A stretch of 64,000 nt of DNA from contig DHUU01000014.1 of assembly GCA_002409325.1 (NCBI GenBank), positions 62,001 through 126,000 of the forward strand, in the 5' to 3' direction. The first letter of the stretch is position 1; every line of letters begins with the position of its first letter. Source of the DNA: Bacteroidales bacterium UBA5226. GTDB taxonomy: Bacteria; Bacteroidota; Bacteroidia; Bacteroidales; UBA932. The notes under the pieces are model-generated. The model was given only the letters and a program-made list of their open reading frames with translations. It ran no database searches and was not told where the DNA came from. Below, piece by piece: positions 14,866 to 22,063 of this stretch. A program made the position numbers and the translations under genes.

Positions 14866-16653
14866 ATGGGAAAGAAAGTTAAAATTACCATAAACGGCCA
14901 ACCCGTAGAAATTGACAAAGGGACATCCATACTGGATGCGGCCAAGCAGATTGGAGTAATCATCCCCACACTGTGTTACCACAAAGACTTGTGTGTGGCA
15001 GGGAATTGCCGGGTATGTATTGTGGAAATTGCCGGTCAGAAACGCCTGGCACCAGCCTGTGCCACACCCTGTGAAGAAGGGATGGACGTGCTGACAAACA
15101 CCCACAAGGTAAGGAACTCGCGCAAACACATCATAGAGCTCCTCCTCTCGGAACACAACGCAGATTGCACCAGCTGCTACAAGAACGGCAACTGTGAATT
15201 GCAGTTACTTGCCTCGGAATTCAAGATCATGAACCAGGATTTCATTCATCTTGTGCCATTCCGCAATTACACTATAGACGATTACTCTCCATCCATCATC
15301 AAGGATGACAGCAAATGCATCCGTTGCCAGCGGTGCGTCAGGACATGTGCCGAGCTGCAAAGCGTCAATGCCCTGACCATGGCCCACAAGGGCGAATACG
15401 CCCAGGTCACCACGTTCTTTGAAAAATCAATGAACGATGTGATTTGCACCAACTGCGGCCAATGCGTGAACCACTGTCCCACCGGGGCCCTGGTGGAAAA
15501 GAACTACATTGAAGAAGTTTGGGCTGCCATCTCGGACAAAAGCAAATATGTTGTAATCCAGACTGCACCTGCAGTACGTGTGGGCCTGGGTGAGGAATTG
15601 GGTTTCGACCCAGGAACCCGTGTCACCGGTAAAATGGTAGCCGCCCTGAAGCGTCTGGGATTTGATGCGGTTATGGACACCGATTTCACGGCAGACCTGA
15701 CCATCATGGAGGAAGGCTCTGAATTGCTGTCCCGCCTGAGAAAAGCACTCGCAGAAAACGACAGGACAATAAAACTTCCAATGGCCACCTCCTGCTCTCC
15801 AGGATGGATCAAGTTCATTGAGCACCTGTATCCTGAATTCCTGGACCACCTATCCACCTGCAAATCGCCCCAGCAAATGTTCGGTGCCCTGGTCAAGACT
15901 TATTATGCAAAAGCCAGAAAACTGGATCCGGAGAGAATTGTTTCAGTGTCTGTGATGCCTTGTACAGCCAAAAAATTTGAGGCAGCCAGACCTGAAATGC
16001 ACGACAGCGGATACCGCGATGTGGATTATGTACTCACAACCCGTGAGCTGGCCATCATGATCAAACAGGCCGGTATTGATTTCACCAGGCTTGAGGAAAT
16101 GCATTTTGACAGGCTTATGGGAGAGTCCACCGGAGCGGGTGTTATTTTCGGTTCCACAGGGGGTGTTATGGAAGCCGCACTCAGGACCGCCTACGAACTG
16201 GTCACAGGCAGGGAGGTTCCCTTTGACAAACTGAACATTACACCCGTGCGTGGTACGGAAGGGATTCGTGAAGCCAGGGTCAAAATTGAAAAGCCAAAGA
16301 AAGAGTGGGCTTTCCTTGACGGGGTGGAACTAAAATGTGCCGTTGCCCATGGGCTGGTGAATGCCAAATACATTATGGACAAGGTAAAAGCGGGAAAAGC
16401 CGATTACCATTTCGTTGAATTTATGGCCTGTCCCGGAGGGTGCCTTGGAGGAGGCGGCCAGCCTATCCCGACAAATCCCGATATCCGTCAGCGCAGGGCC
16501 ATCGCGATTTATGCCGAGGACGAAGGAATGACCTTGAGAAAATCGCACGAGAACCCCGAGATCATTAAGATTTACAACGATTTCCTGGGCCACCCCCTGA
16601 GCGAAGTATCCCATCACTTATTGCACACTAAGTACACACCGCGCCGGTTGTAA
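14866..16653 (+). CDS. hydA: [FeFe] hydrogenase catalytic subunit (group A, NADH-linked)
   Basis: A 595-residue catalytic subunit. In order: an N-terminal [2Fe-2S] domain (CYHKDLCVAGNCRVC about 37-51, Cys65), a His-Cys3 [4Fe-4S] site (HNADCTSCYKNGNC 97-110), two ferredoxin-like clusters (CIRCQRCVRTC 151-161; CTNCGQCVNHC 194-204), the H-cluster domain (TSCSPGW 308-314, MPCTAKKFE 364-372, FMACPGGCLGGGGQP 519-533) and a fused small-subunit domain ending in HHLLHTKY. It makes or consumes H2 with HydB and HydC. The first H-cluster motif has Ser instead of the second Cys. Maturases HydE, HydF and HydG are not in this window. Confidence 0.95.
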   Translation: MGKKVKITINGQPVEIDKGTSILDAAKQIGVIIPTLCYHKDLCVAGNCRVCIVEIAGQKRLAPACATPCEEGMDVLTNTHKVRNSRKHIIELLLSEHNADCTSCYKNGNCELQLLASEFKIMNQDFIHLVPFRNYTIDDYSPSIIKDDSKCIRCQRCVRTCAELQSVNALTMAHKGEYAQVTTFFEKSMNDVICTNCGQCVNHCPTGALVEKNYIEEVWAAISDKSKYVVIQTAPAVRVGLGEELGFDPGTRVTGKMVAALKRLGFDAVMDTDFTADLTIMEEGSELLSRLRKALAENDRTIKLPMATSCSPGWIKFIEHLYPEFLDHLSTCKSPQQMFGALVKTYYAKARKLDPERIVSVSVMPCTAKKFEAARPEMHDSGYRDVDYVLTTRELAIMIKQAGIDFTRLEEMHFDRLMGESTGAGVIFGSTGGVMEAALRTAYELVTGREVPFDKLNITPVRGTEGIREARVKIEKPKKEWAFLDGVELKCAVAHGLVNAKYIMDKVKAGKADYHFVEFMACPGGCLGGGGQPIPTNPDIRQRRAIAIYAEDEGMTLRKSHENPEIIKIYNDFLGHPLSEVSHHLLHTKYTPRRL

Positions 16654-16678
16654 CAGACTTATAGCCTCCGTTTAAGGT

Positions 16679-16718
16679 ATGAGACTTACCAAAACGTTTT
16701 GGTAAGTCTCATTTTTTT
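16679..16718 (+). terminator. Terminator after the hydrogenase operon
   Basis: A perfect 17-bp palindrome (16679-16712, arms ATGAGACTTACCAAAAC and its complement, no unpaired loop bases in DNA) followed by a T run to 16718. It is a strong intrinsic terminator for hydCBA. Confidence 0.9.
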
Positions 16719-16731
16719 GCTCTGATTTTTG

Positions 16732-16739
16732 TATCTTTG
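16732..16739 (+). promoter_or_regulatory. -7 box TATCTTTG of the TspO-like gene
   Basis: TAnnTTTG match 24 nt before the ATG at 16764. It excludes the longer frame that would start at 16737. Confidence 0.6.
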
Positions 16740-16763
16740 ATTATAACAACAATACCTAATAAT

Positions 16764-17564
16764 ATGAATAACAAATCTTTATCATTTATTAACATCTTAC
16801 TTTATTTGGGAATGATTGTAGTCAACGCACTGGCCAATATCCTTCCCATAAACGGAATGAAAACAGGAGAACTGTCTGACTTCTATCCCAACCTGTTTGT
16901 GCCCTCTGGAATGACCTTCTCCATCTGGGGCGTGATATACGCTTTGTTACTTTTCATGGTTATCTACCAAATGGTTGCAGTTTCCGGTAAAAAGGAGCGT
17001 TTTGCACTGAGCAAAAACCAGGGTCTTGTATTTGCCCTTACCTGTGTTTTAAATGCGGCCTGGATACTGACGTGGCATTACCAGAAGGTGCTCCTGTCTG
17101 TAATTGTTATGATTGGACTGCTGCTGTGCCTGATTTCGTTGTATAACGGCGTTTTTAACGCAAAGATCCAAAAGGTACCAGCCAGAATTGCATACAGGGT
17201 GACCATGAATGTTTACCTGGGTTGGATATCGGTTGCCATCATTGCCAATATGTCGGCACTGCTTGTTTCCTGGAATTGGAACGGATTCGGCCTGCCGGAA
17301 AACGTATGGACCATCATCGTCATGGTTGTTGGCCTGATCATAGCCGTACTGGTAACGCTAAAAAACCACGTTATTTTTTATCCCCTGGTCTTTGTTTGGG
17401 CATATTACGGGATTATTGTTAAGCGTTCTGCAGACGTAATAGTACATAAGGATATAATTATTACTGCCTGGATAGCTATTGGCCTGCTGGCCCTGCTGAT
17501 AATTAATTCCCTGGTGCAAGCCTGCAAGGGGAAAAAGGGGGTCGGCGAACTCTGCCGGGAATAA
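16764..17564 (+). CDS. TspO/MBR-related membrane protein
   Basis: A 266-residue integral membrane protein with about seven to eight hydrophobic segments. The N-terminal half carries the pattern of the TspO-related tryptophan-rich sensory family: NALANILPING, ELSDFYPNLFVPSGMTFSIWG and NAAWILTWHY. It is longer than classic five-helix TspO (about 160 residues) because of extra C-terminal helices. The ligand is unknown; TspO proteins bind tetrapyrroles and steroids. It is a single gene convergent with the CDF transporter. Confidence 0.7.
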   Translation: MNNKSLSFINILLYLGMIVVNALANILPINGMKTGELSDFYPNLFVPSGMTFSIWGVIYALLLFMVIYQMVAVSGKKERFALSKNQGLVFALTCVLNAAWILTWHYQKVLLSVIVMIGLLLCLISLYNGVFNAKIQKVPARIAYRVTMNVYLGWISVAIIANMSALLVSWNWNGFGLPENVWTIIVMVVGLIIAVLVTLKNHVIFYPLVFVWAYYGIIVKRSADVIVHKDIIITAWIAIGLLALLIINSLVQACKGKKGVGELCRE

Positions 17565-17609
17565 TACGGTTTTTGCAGACATTCTCATCGTAACCGGGTG
17601 TGTCTTCCG

Positions 17610-17630
17610 GGCCGGGAGTATCTTCCGGCC
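17610..17630. terminator. Weak hairpin between convergent genes
   Basis: GGCCGG (17610-17615) pairs with CCGGCC (17625-17630) around a 9-nt loop, followed on the plus strand by TGTTATTTTA. It may end the TspO-like transcript, but the T run is poor. Confidence 0.3.
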
Positions 17631-17637
17631 TGTTATT

Positions 17638-18543
17638 TTATTTGCGGTCCAGACCGATGTCGTTCATCGAGGCCGGATCTTCCACCGGTTCAATATGGGT
17701 AGATACGGTCACCGGCTCGTCAAACAGGCTCCCAATGGCTTGTTCAATCTGGTCGGCATAGTCATGTCCTTTCTGTACACTCCAGCCACCCGGCACGAGC
17801 AGATGCAGGGATATGAACTTGCGTTGTCCCGCAGACCGGGTCAGTAAGGAGTGGTATTCTATATCCTGCTCTTTCAGAGAATTAAGGTAGATCGTAATTT
17901 TTTGTATGTCTTCATCGGGTATGGCCGCATCCATAAGGCCGCTGGCAGAACGGCTAATGAGTTTGTATCCGGTGTAAATAATATTGAGTGCCACCAGGAT
18001 GGCTATAATCGGGTCAATTACAACCCACCCGGTAAATTTAACCACAATAATACCGGCAATCACACCTGCCGACGTCCATACATCGGTCATCAGGTGCCTG
18101 CCATCAGCTTCAAGGATGAGTGATTTGTGCTTCTTTCCGTTTTTTATCAGCACAACACCAACTGCCAGGTTAACCAAAGAAGCCAACAGAGAAAACAACA
18201 ATCCGGTATTGATATTCTCCAGCGGCACTGGTTCAATCAAACGGGCAATGGCTGAGCGGATGATGCTGAATGCTGCTATAAGAATAAGTGATCCTTCAGT
18301 TGCACTGGAAAAATATTCGGCCTTGCTGTGGCCAAATGCATGACCTTCATCGGCCGGTTTTCTGGAAAGATGAAGCATAATGAGTGCAAAGACGGCAGCG
18401 AACAGGTTCACCAGCGACTCCAGGGCATCGGACATGAATCCTATGGACCGGGTTACATGGTACGCATAAAATTTTAGCAGGATGGTGACCACTGCCGCAG
18501 CAATGGAGAGATACAAAAAATTTTGCAAAGGTTTTCTTTTCAT
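17638..18543 (-). CDS. Cation diffusion facilitator (CDF) transporter
   Basis: A 301-residue FieF-type divalent metal exporter: about six membrane segments in residues 12-200 and a cytoplasmic C-terminal domain. Metal-site motifs are SIGFMSDALESLVN in helix 2 and GRHLMTDVWTSAG (HxxxD) in helix 5; HAFGHSKAEYFS is a family loop. The probable substrates are Zn2+, Fe2+ or Mn2+. It has its own promoter (TACTTTTG at 18566-18573). Confidence 0.9.
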   Translation of the reverse strand: MKRKPLQNFLYLSIAAAVVTILLKFYAYHVTRSIGFMSDALESLVNLFAAVFALIMLHLSRKPADEGHAFGHSKAEYFSSATEGSLILIAAFSIIRSAIARLIEPVPLENINTGLLFSLLASLVNLAVGVVLIKNGKKHKSLILEADGRHLMTDVWTSAGVIAGIIVVKFTGWVVIDPIIAILVALNIIYTGYKLISRSASGLMDAAIPDEDIQKITIYLNSLKEQDIEYHSLLTRSAGQRKFISLHLLVPGGWSVQKGHDYADQIEQAIGSLFDEPVTVSTHIEPVEDPASMNDIGLDRK

Positions 18544-18565
18544 TCCTACGCTCTTAATATCCGGA

Positions 18566-18573
18566 CAAAAGTA
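18566..18573 (-). promoter_or_regulatory. -7 box TACTTTTG of the CDF gene
   Basis: TAnnTTTG match on the minus strand, 22 nt before the ATG at 18543. Confidence 0.5.
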
Positions 18574-18641
18574 GTTATTTTTAGCAATCAGCGGAACGTA
18601 AAGTTCTCTTGGATATCAACCCGGGCGGTTGCTGCGCCATA

Positions 18642-18685
18642 AAGAACCTGCAGCTTTTTTTGGTTTGCCGAGGCTGCAGTTTCTT
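18642..18685 (-). repeat. Conserved-loop hairpin repeat, copy 1
   Basis: A 13-bp stem with one mismatch (18642-18654 with 18673-18685) around an 18-nt loop. Read on the minus strand the loop is CTCGGCAAACCAAAAAAA, matching 15 of 18 positions of the loop at 19040-19057, although the stem sequence is different. Confidence 0.6.
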
Positions 18686-19013
18686 AATGCTGAAGCGAGC
18701 TTGCTATTGATGAATGTTCCTGCTCAAATACAGCCCGGTGGTTTTTCAAGGCGGTGCGCCAAAGTCCTTTGGCGCATATAATAGGCTGCTCCGCAGCACC
18801 ACTCTTATTTGCAACGGCTTTTGAGCCAACTGGTTAGCAAAAAATCCCCCGGTTTCTTCTGGCAGTTGATTTTTATATAATTTTTTAATTTGCTGTAAAA
18901 CAGCTTTATACGAATTATCTACGTCAAAAATGGCGCAGGAGGTTCCTCCTGTTGCCTGTCCGGGGGGCGTTGCTGACGGGCACTACTGGCAGGCACTGCT
19001 CCTGGAGGGCCGT

Positions 19014-19083
19014 CGCTTCCACCACTTGGAACGGAGAGCCTCGGCAAAAAGAAAAAAGCTCTCCGTTCCAAGTGGTGGAAGCG
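19014..19083 (+). repeat. Conserved-loop hairpin repeat, copy 2
   Basis: A perfect 26-bp inverted repeat (19014-19039 with 19058-19083) closing an 18-nt loop CTCGGCAAAAAGAAAAAA. Both arms and the loop are related to copy 3 at 46922-46976. No transposase gene lies nearby. Confidence 0.8.
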
Positions 19084-19134
19084 CCCACAGCAGGCAGTAA
19101 AAGCAAGGAGAAGCCCCGGCAAACGACCGGCTAT

Positions 19135-19164
19135 AAAAAAAAGCAGGCATACTTACCTGCTTTT
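19135..19164 (-). terminator. Terminator downstream of tRNA-Leu
   Basis: On the minus strand, a 9-bp stem (AAAAGCAGG / CCTGCTTTT, 8-nt loop, 19139-19164) runs into a T tract reaching 19135. It lies just after the tRNA-Leu 3' end. Confidence 0.8.
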
Positions 19165-19172
19165 GTGACGCG

Positions 19173-19256
19173 TACCCGGAGCCGGGATCGAACCGGCACA
19201 GCCTTGCGGCCACTGGTGTTTGAGACCAGCGCGTCTACCGATTCCGCCATCCGGGC
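19173..19256 (-). tRNA. tRNA-Leu (anticodon CAA)
   Basis: An 84-nt class II tRNA on the minus strand. The acceptor stem is GCCCGGA with TCCGGGT, the anticodon loop CTCAAAC is closed by CTGGT/ACCAG, there is a long variable arm (GGCCGCAAGGCT), the T-loop is GGTTCGATCC and the discriminator is A. Anticodon CAA reads TTG. CCA is not encoded. Confidence 0.95.
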
Positions 19257-19277
19257 ATTTTTGGTAAACGGGGGGAG

Positions 19278-19285
19278 CAAATGTA
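19278..19285 (-). promoter_or_regulatory. -7 box TACATTTG of tRNA-Leu
   Basis: TAnnTTTG match on the minus strand, 21 nt upstream of the mature tRNA 5' end. Confidence 0.5.
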
Positions 19286-19296
19286 GTTAATTTTTC

Positions 19297-19704
19297 TTAG
19301 TAATGAAACCGTATTGTCTTTTTCACTTCCGGATGAATAGAATTAGCTACAGGACAGGTTTTAGTAGCAGTTTCTATGAGTCTCTTTTCGCGTTCGCCGT
19401 AGGTTTTGCCGTCGGGGAAAAACAGGTCTATGACGATTTCACCCACCCGGCGGGGAGAAGATGCCATGATTTTTTCTACCTCGGCATAGGCCCCTTCCAG
19501 GGCAAAGCCATAACTGCGGGCCGAGATGCCCATGATTGTCATCATGCAGGCGGCCAGGGAGGCGGCAAAGAGGTCGGTGGGTGAGAAGAGCTCGCCTTTT
19601 CCCTGATTGTCAACCGGGGCGTCTGTTTGAATACGGGATCCTGAATGCAGGTGGACGGCCTCTATATGGAGGTCTCCCAGGTATGTGGCTTTGATTTTTG
19701 TCAT
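19297..19704 (-). CDS. OsmC-family peroxiredoxin-like protein
   Basis: A 135-residue OsmC/Ohr-type protein, thiol peroxidases acting on organic hydroperoxides. The two catalytic cysteines are in SLAACMMTIMG (about residue 53) and TCPVANSI (about residue 117), separated as the family requires. It begins 3 nt after the MiaB stop, so it is co-transcribed with miaB. Its role is likely oxidative or general stress defence in the cytoplasm. Confidence 0.9.
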   Translation of the reverse strand: MTKIKATYLGDLHIEAVHLHSGSRIQTDAPVDNQGKGELFSPTDLFAASLAACMMTIMGISARSYGFALEGAYAEVEKIMASSPRRVGEIVIDLFFPDGKTYGEREKRLIETATKTCPVANSIHPEVKKTIRFHY

Positions 19705-19707
19705 GAT

Positions 19708-21081
19708 TTATTGGTTTTCGTTAACTATTTCACCTTTAAGCGTTGCAGCGGTACATGATTTTACCAGCACCCGGACATAATCCCCTATGGCCCTGTTTTC
19801 TCTAGGGAATACACAAACCTTGTTTGTAGTGGTGCGGCCGAAAAATGCACGGGAAGAGCGCTTGGAGATACCCTCGGCAAGCACTTCAAAGACTTTTCCT
19901 ACATCGGCCTGGTTACTTTGCAGGGAAAGCCGGTTCTGCAAGGCAATAATCTCGGCAAGCCTGCGTGTCTTGACCTCTTCCGGGACATCGTCCGGGTAAT
20001 GACGCGCTGCCAGGGTGCCCGGACGTTGAGAATACTGGAACATAAAGGCCTGGTCATAACGGACTGCTTCCATCAGGCTGAGTGTCAGGGCATGATCTTC
20101 TTCGGTTTCCGAACAGAATCCGGCAATCATATCTGAAGAGATGGCACATCCGGGAAGGATTTCCCGTATACGGGCAATCCTTTCCAGATAACTCTCACGG
20201 GTGTATTTGCGGTTCATTTTCTGCAAGACCTTGTCACTGCCGCTTTGTACCGGAAGATGAATGTGTTTGCATATATTGGGATAACGGGCCATGGTCAGCA
20301 GCACATCGTCCTGCATGTCTTTTGGATGCGATGTGGTAAAACGAACCCTCATCAGGGGGGACACCAAAGCCACCTGTTCCAGCAGTCTGGCGAACGAAAC
20401 AGTCTCAGAGCCATTCTGTGGCTGCCACAAATAGGAATCAACATTCTGTCCCAGGAGTGTCACTTCACGGTAACCGGTCTTTACCAGGCTCCTGACCTCT
20501 TCCAGAATGGAATACGGGTCCCGGCTTCTTTCCCTGCCCCGTACATAAGGCACCACGCAGTAAGCACACATGTTATTGCATCCGCGCATGATGGTAACAA
20601 AGGAAGTAACTCCTGGGTTTGTCTCTCGTAAAGGCCTTATTTCGGCATATGTTTCCGATACGGAAAGCTCCACGTTCACCGGTAAAGCCGGAGGCTTGAG
20701 GGACATTCCGGGCAGGAGTGTGTAACTTTTGGGATCTGGTGCTTCCAGCATCCCGGGCAGTAGCCTGTAGCTGTCTGGGCCTGCAACACAATCAACCGCC
20801 GGGTGGTTTAGCAGCGAATTCATGAGCCTGGTGGCCATACAACCCAGTACACCAACTTTCAGTTGCGGATCTTTGCGCTTGGCCCGGGCAAAAAAATCGA
20901 GCCGTGACATCACGCGTTTTTCGGCATTTTCTCTTATGGAACAGGTGTTGATCAGCACGATACGGGCATCTTCCCAGCAGTTACACGGTTCGTATCCGTT
21001 GTCAGACAAAATTCTGGCAACTACCTGGGAATCACTCACATTCATCTGACACCCATAAGTCTCGATATAAAAGGGAATCAT
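19708..21081 (-). CDS. miaB: tRNA-2-methylthio-N6-dimethylallyladenosine synthase
   Basis: A 457-residue radical-SAM methylthiotransferase that adds the 2-methylthio group to i6A37 of tRNAs. The N-terminal UPF0004 domain has Cys11 (YGCQMN), Cys47 and Cys81 for the auxiliary cluster. The radical-SAM motif GCNNMCAYC gives Cys168, Cys172 and Cys175, and a TRAM domain ends the protein. The ATG at 21081 sits 4 nt after a -7 box, implying a leaderless mRNA. It is divergent from the lipoprotein gene at 21126. Confidence 0.95.
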   Translation of the reverse strand: MIPFYIETYGCQMNVSDSQVVARILSDNGYEPCNCWEDARIVLINTCSIRENAEKRVMSRLDFFARAKRKDPQLKVGVLGCMATRLMNSLLNHPAVDCVAGPDSYRLLPGMLEAPDPKSYTLLPGMSLKPPALPVNVELSVSETYAEIRPLRETNPGVTSFVTIMRGCNNMCAYCVVPYVRGRERSRDPYSILEEVRSLVKTGYREVTLLGQNVDSYLWQPQNGSETVSFARLLEQVALVSPLMRVRFTTSHPKDMQDDVLLTMARYPNICKHIHLPVQSGSDKVLQKMNRKYTRESYLERIARIREILPGCAISSDMIAGFCSETEEDHALTLSLMEAVRYDQAFMFQYSQRPGTLAARHYPDDVPEEVKTRRLAEIIALQNRLSLQSNQADVGKVFEVLAEGISKRSSRAFFGRTTTNKVCVFPRENRAIGDYVRVLVKSCTAATLKGEIVNENQ

Positions 21082-21085
21082 GGCA

Positions 21086-21093
21086 CAAATATA
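21086..21093 (-). promoter_or_regulatory. -7 box TATATTTG of miaB
   Basis: TAnnTTTG match on the minus strand with only 4 nt between its end and the miaB ATG. Confidence 0.65.
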
Positions 21094-21113
21094 GCATATT
21101 CACCCTAAATGTA

Positions 21114-21121
21114 TACCTTTG
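21114..21121 (+). promoter_or_regulatory. -7 box TACCTTTG of the LEA-like lipoprotein gene
   Basis: TACCTTTGCATCATG: the box ends 4 nt before the ATG at 21126. The same 15 nt recur before ruvX (32431-32445). Confidence 0.7.
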
Positions 21122-21125
21122 CATC

Positions 21126-21587
21126 ATGAACAGGAAAAGCCTTATCCTTTGTATTCTGGCCATTCTGATGGCCGCCGGATGTTCCCGCAACCGGGATATC
21201 ACAATTGAAAACATTGCCGTCAGCCAGTTTAACATGACCAGTTTGTCATCGGCCCGCATTAAAATCCGCGCCACGCTGAACAACCCTACCGGAGGCAGGA
21301 TACGGCTTACACAGATGAGCGGTGCCTTAAGGCTTAAAGGCAAGCAGATAGCCCTGTTTTCAATGGATTCTGCCATGGTATTTGATGCCCGCAGCACTTC
21401 CACAAACGAAGGGGTTGTGTCAATGAAAATCAATGATATGTCTGTTCTCTTCTCGGGTGCCGTAGACCTGGATGAAACACTGCTTCAACAGATACGGCTG
21501 GATATAGATGCCACGGTTAAAAGTGGGGGCATAAAGCGCAAATTGCATTTAAGCGACATTCCCGCCAAACAATTACTGGACTTATGA
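21126..21587 (+). CDS. LEA14-like (LEA_2) lipoprotein
   Basis: A 153-residue lipoprotein with Cys19 (MAAGCS). The single immunoglobulin-like domain carries the LEA_2 pattern (SSARIKIRATLNNPTGGRIRL, then LRLKGKQIALFSM), known from desiccation-related and bacterial periplasmic proteins. The role is unknown; such proteins are small structural domains in the envelope. Its stop overlaps the next ATG (ATGA, 21584-21587). Confidence 0.7.
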   Translation: MNRKSLILCILAILMAAGCSRNRDITIENIAVSQFNMTSLSSARIKIRATLNNPTGGRIRLTQMSGALRLKGKQIALFSMDSAMVFDARSTSTNEGVVSMKINDMSVLFSGAVDLDETLLQQIRLDIDATVKSGGIKRKLHLSDIPAKQLLDL

Positions 21588-22063
21588 AAAGAATACTCCT
21601 TTCATCCACAATGATCCTGCTGGCAGCCGGTTTCTTTTCAGAAAATCTTCGGGCACAGGAACCCGATACCCTGAGCCTATTGACCGATGTGTTTGAGTAC
21701 TTTCGGAAACCCGGACCCAATGGGAACCGTCTCAGGATCGTTCAGTCAGATTCAATCTTGTATAAAGTCAACTGGCAGGCAGAAAACAACAGGCTATCTT
21801 CTCAAAAGATGCAGGGTTTCCGGATTCGGATCTTTTTTGACAACAAGCAAACGGCCCGGGCCGAATCAGAAGCCATAGCCATGTCCTTTATGGCCCTGTA
21901 CCCGCAAACCGCGGTCTACAGAATCTATGAAAATCCTTACTTTAAGGTGACTGTGGGTGATTTCCGCACACGAAGCGAAGCCATGCGTTTTATGCTCGAG
22001 GTCCGCAGAACGTATCCCCAGGCTTTCATTACCCGGGAAGCCATTTCTTATCCCCCGCTTTAA
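21584..22063 (+). CDS. SPOR-domain-like secreted protein
   Basis: A 159-residue exported protein (signal peptide, cleavage near LRAQ). The C-terminal half has the SPOR layout: a strand MQGFRIRIFFDN, a helix ARAESEAIAMSFMALYP, a strand YFKVTVGDFRTRSEA and a final helix with YPQAFITR. SPOR domains bind peptidoglycan lacking stem peptides, often at division sites. It is translationally coupled to the lipoprotein gene before it and convergent with the acyltransferase gene; the two stop codons overlap at 22060-22063. Confidence 0.78.
   Translation: MKRILLSSTMILLAAGFFSENLRAQEPDTLSLLTDVFEYFRKPGPNGNRLRIVQSDSILYKVNWQAENNRLSSQKMQGFRIRIFFDNKQTARAESEAIAMSFMALYPQTAVYRIYENPYFKVTVGDFRTRSEAMRFMLEVRRTYPQAFITREAISYPPL

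Larger units (their letters stand above)
18574..19134. other. Hairpin-rich non-coding region
   Basis: About 560 nt between the CDF gene and tRNA-Leu with no credible gene; open frames here on both strands are by-products of the inverted repeats. It contains at least five strong stem-loops: 18642-18685, 18755-18776 (10-bp stem, 2-nt loop), 18785-18797 (GCTGC-TCC-GCAGC), 18936-18951 (CAGGAGG-TT-CCTCCTG) and 19014-19083. It could be a decayed element, a set of repeats, or a structured RNA. No homology can be asserted. Confidence 0.55.

Noticed and set aside
18574..19134. CRISPR array or integron attC sites
   Set aside because: There are no regularly spaced direct repeats, no cas or integrase genes, and the hairpins lack attC core boxes.
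18919..19290. Mirrored open frames on both strands in the hairpin region
   Set aside because: They arise from the 26-bp inverted repeat and partly run through the tRNA-Leu gene; composition and content do not look like protein.
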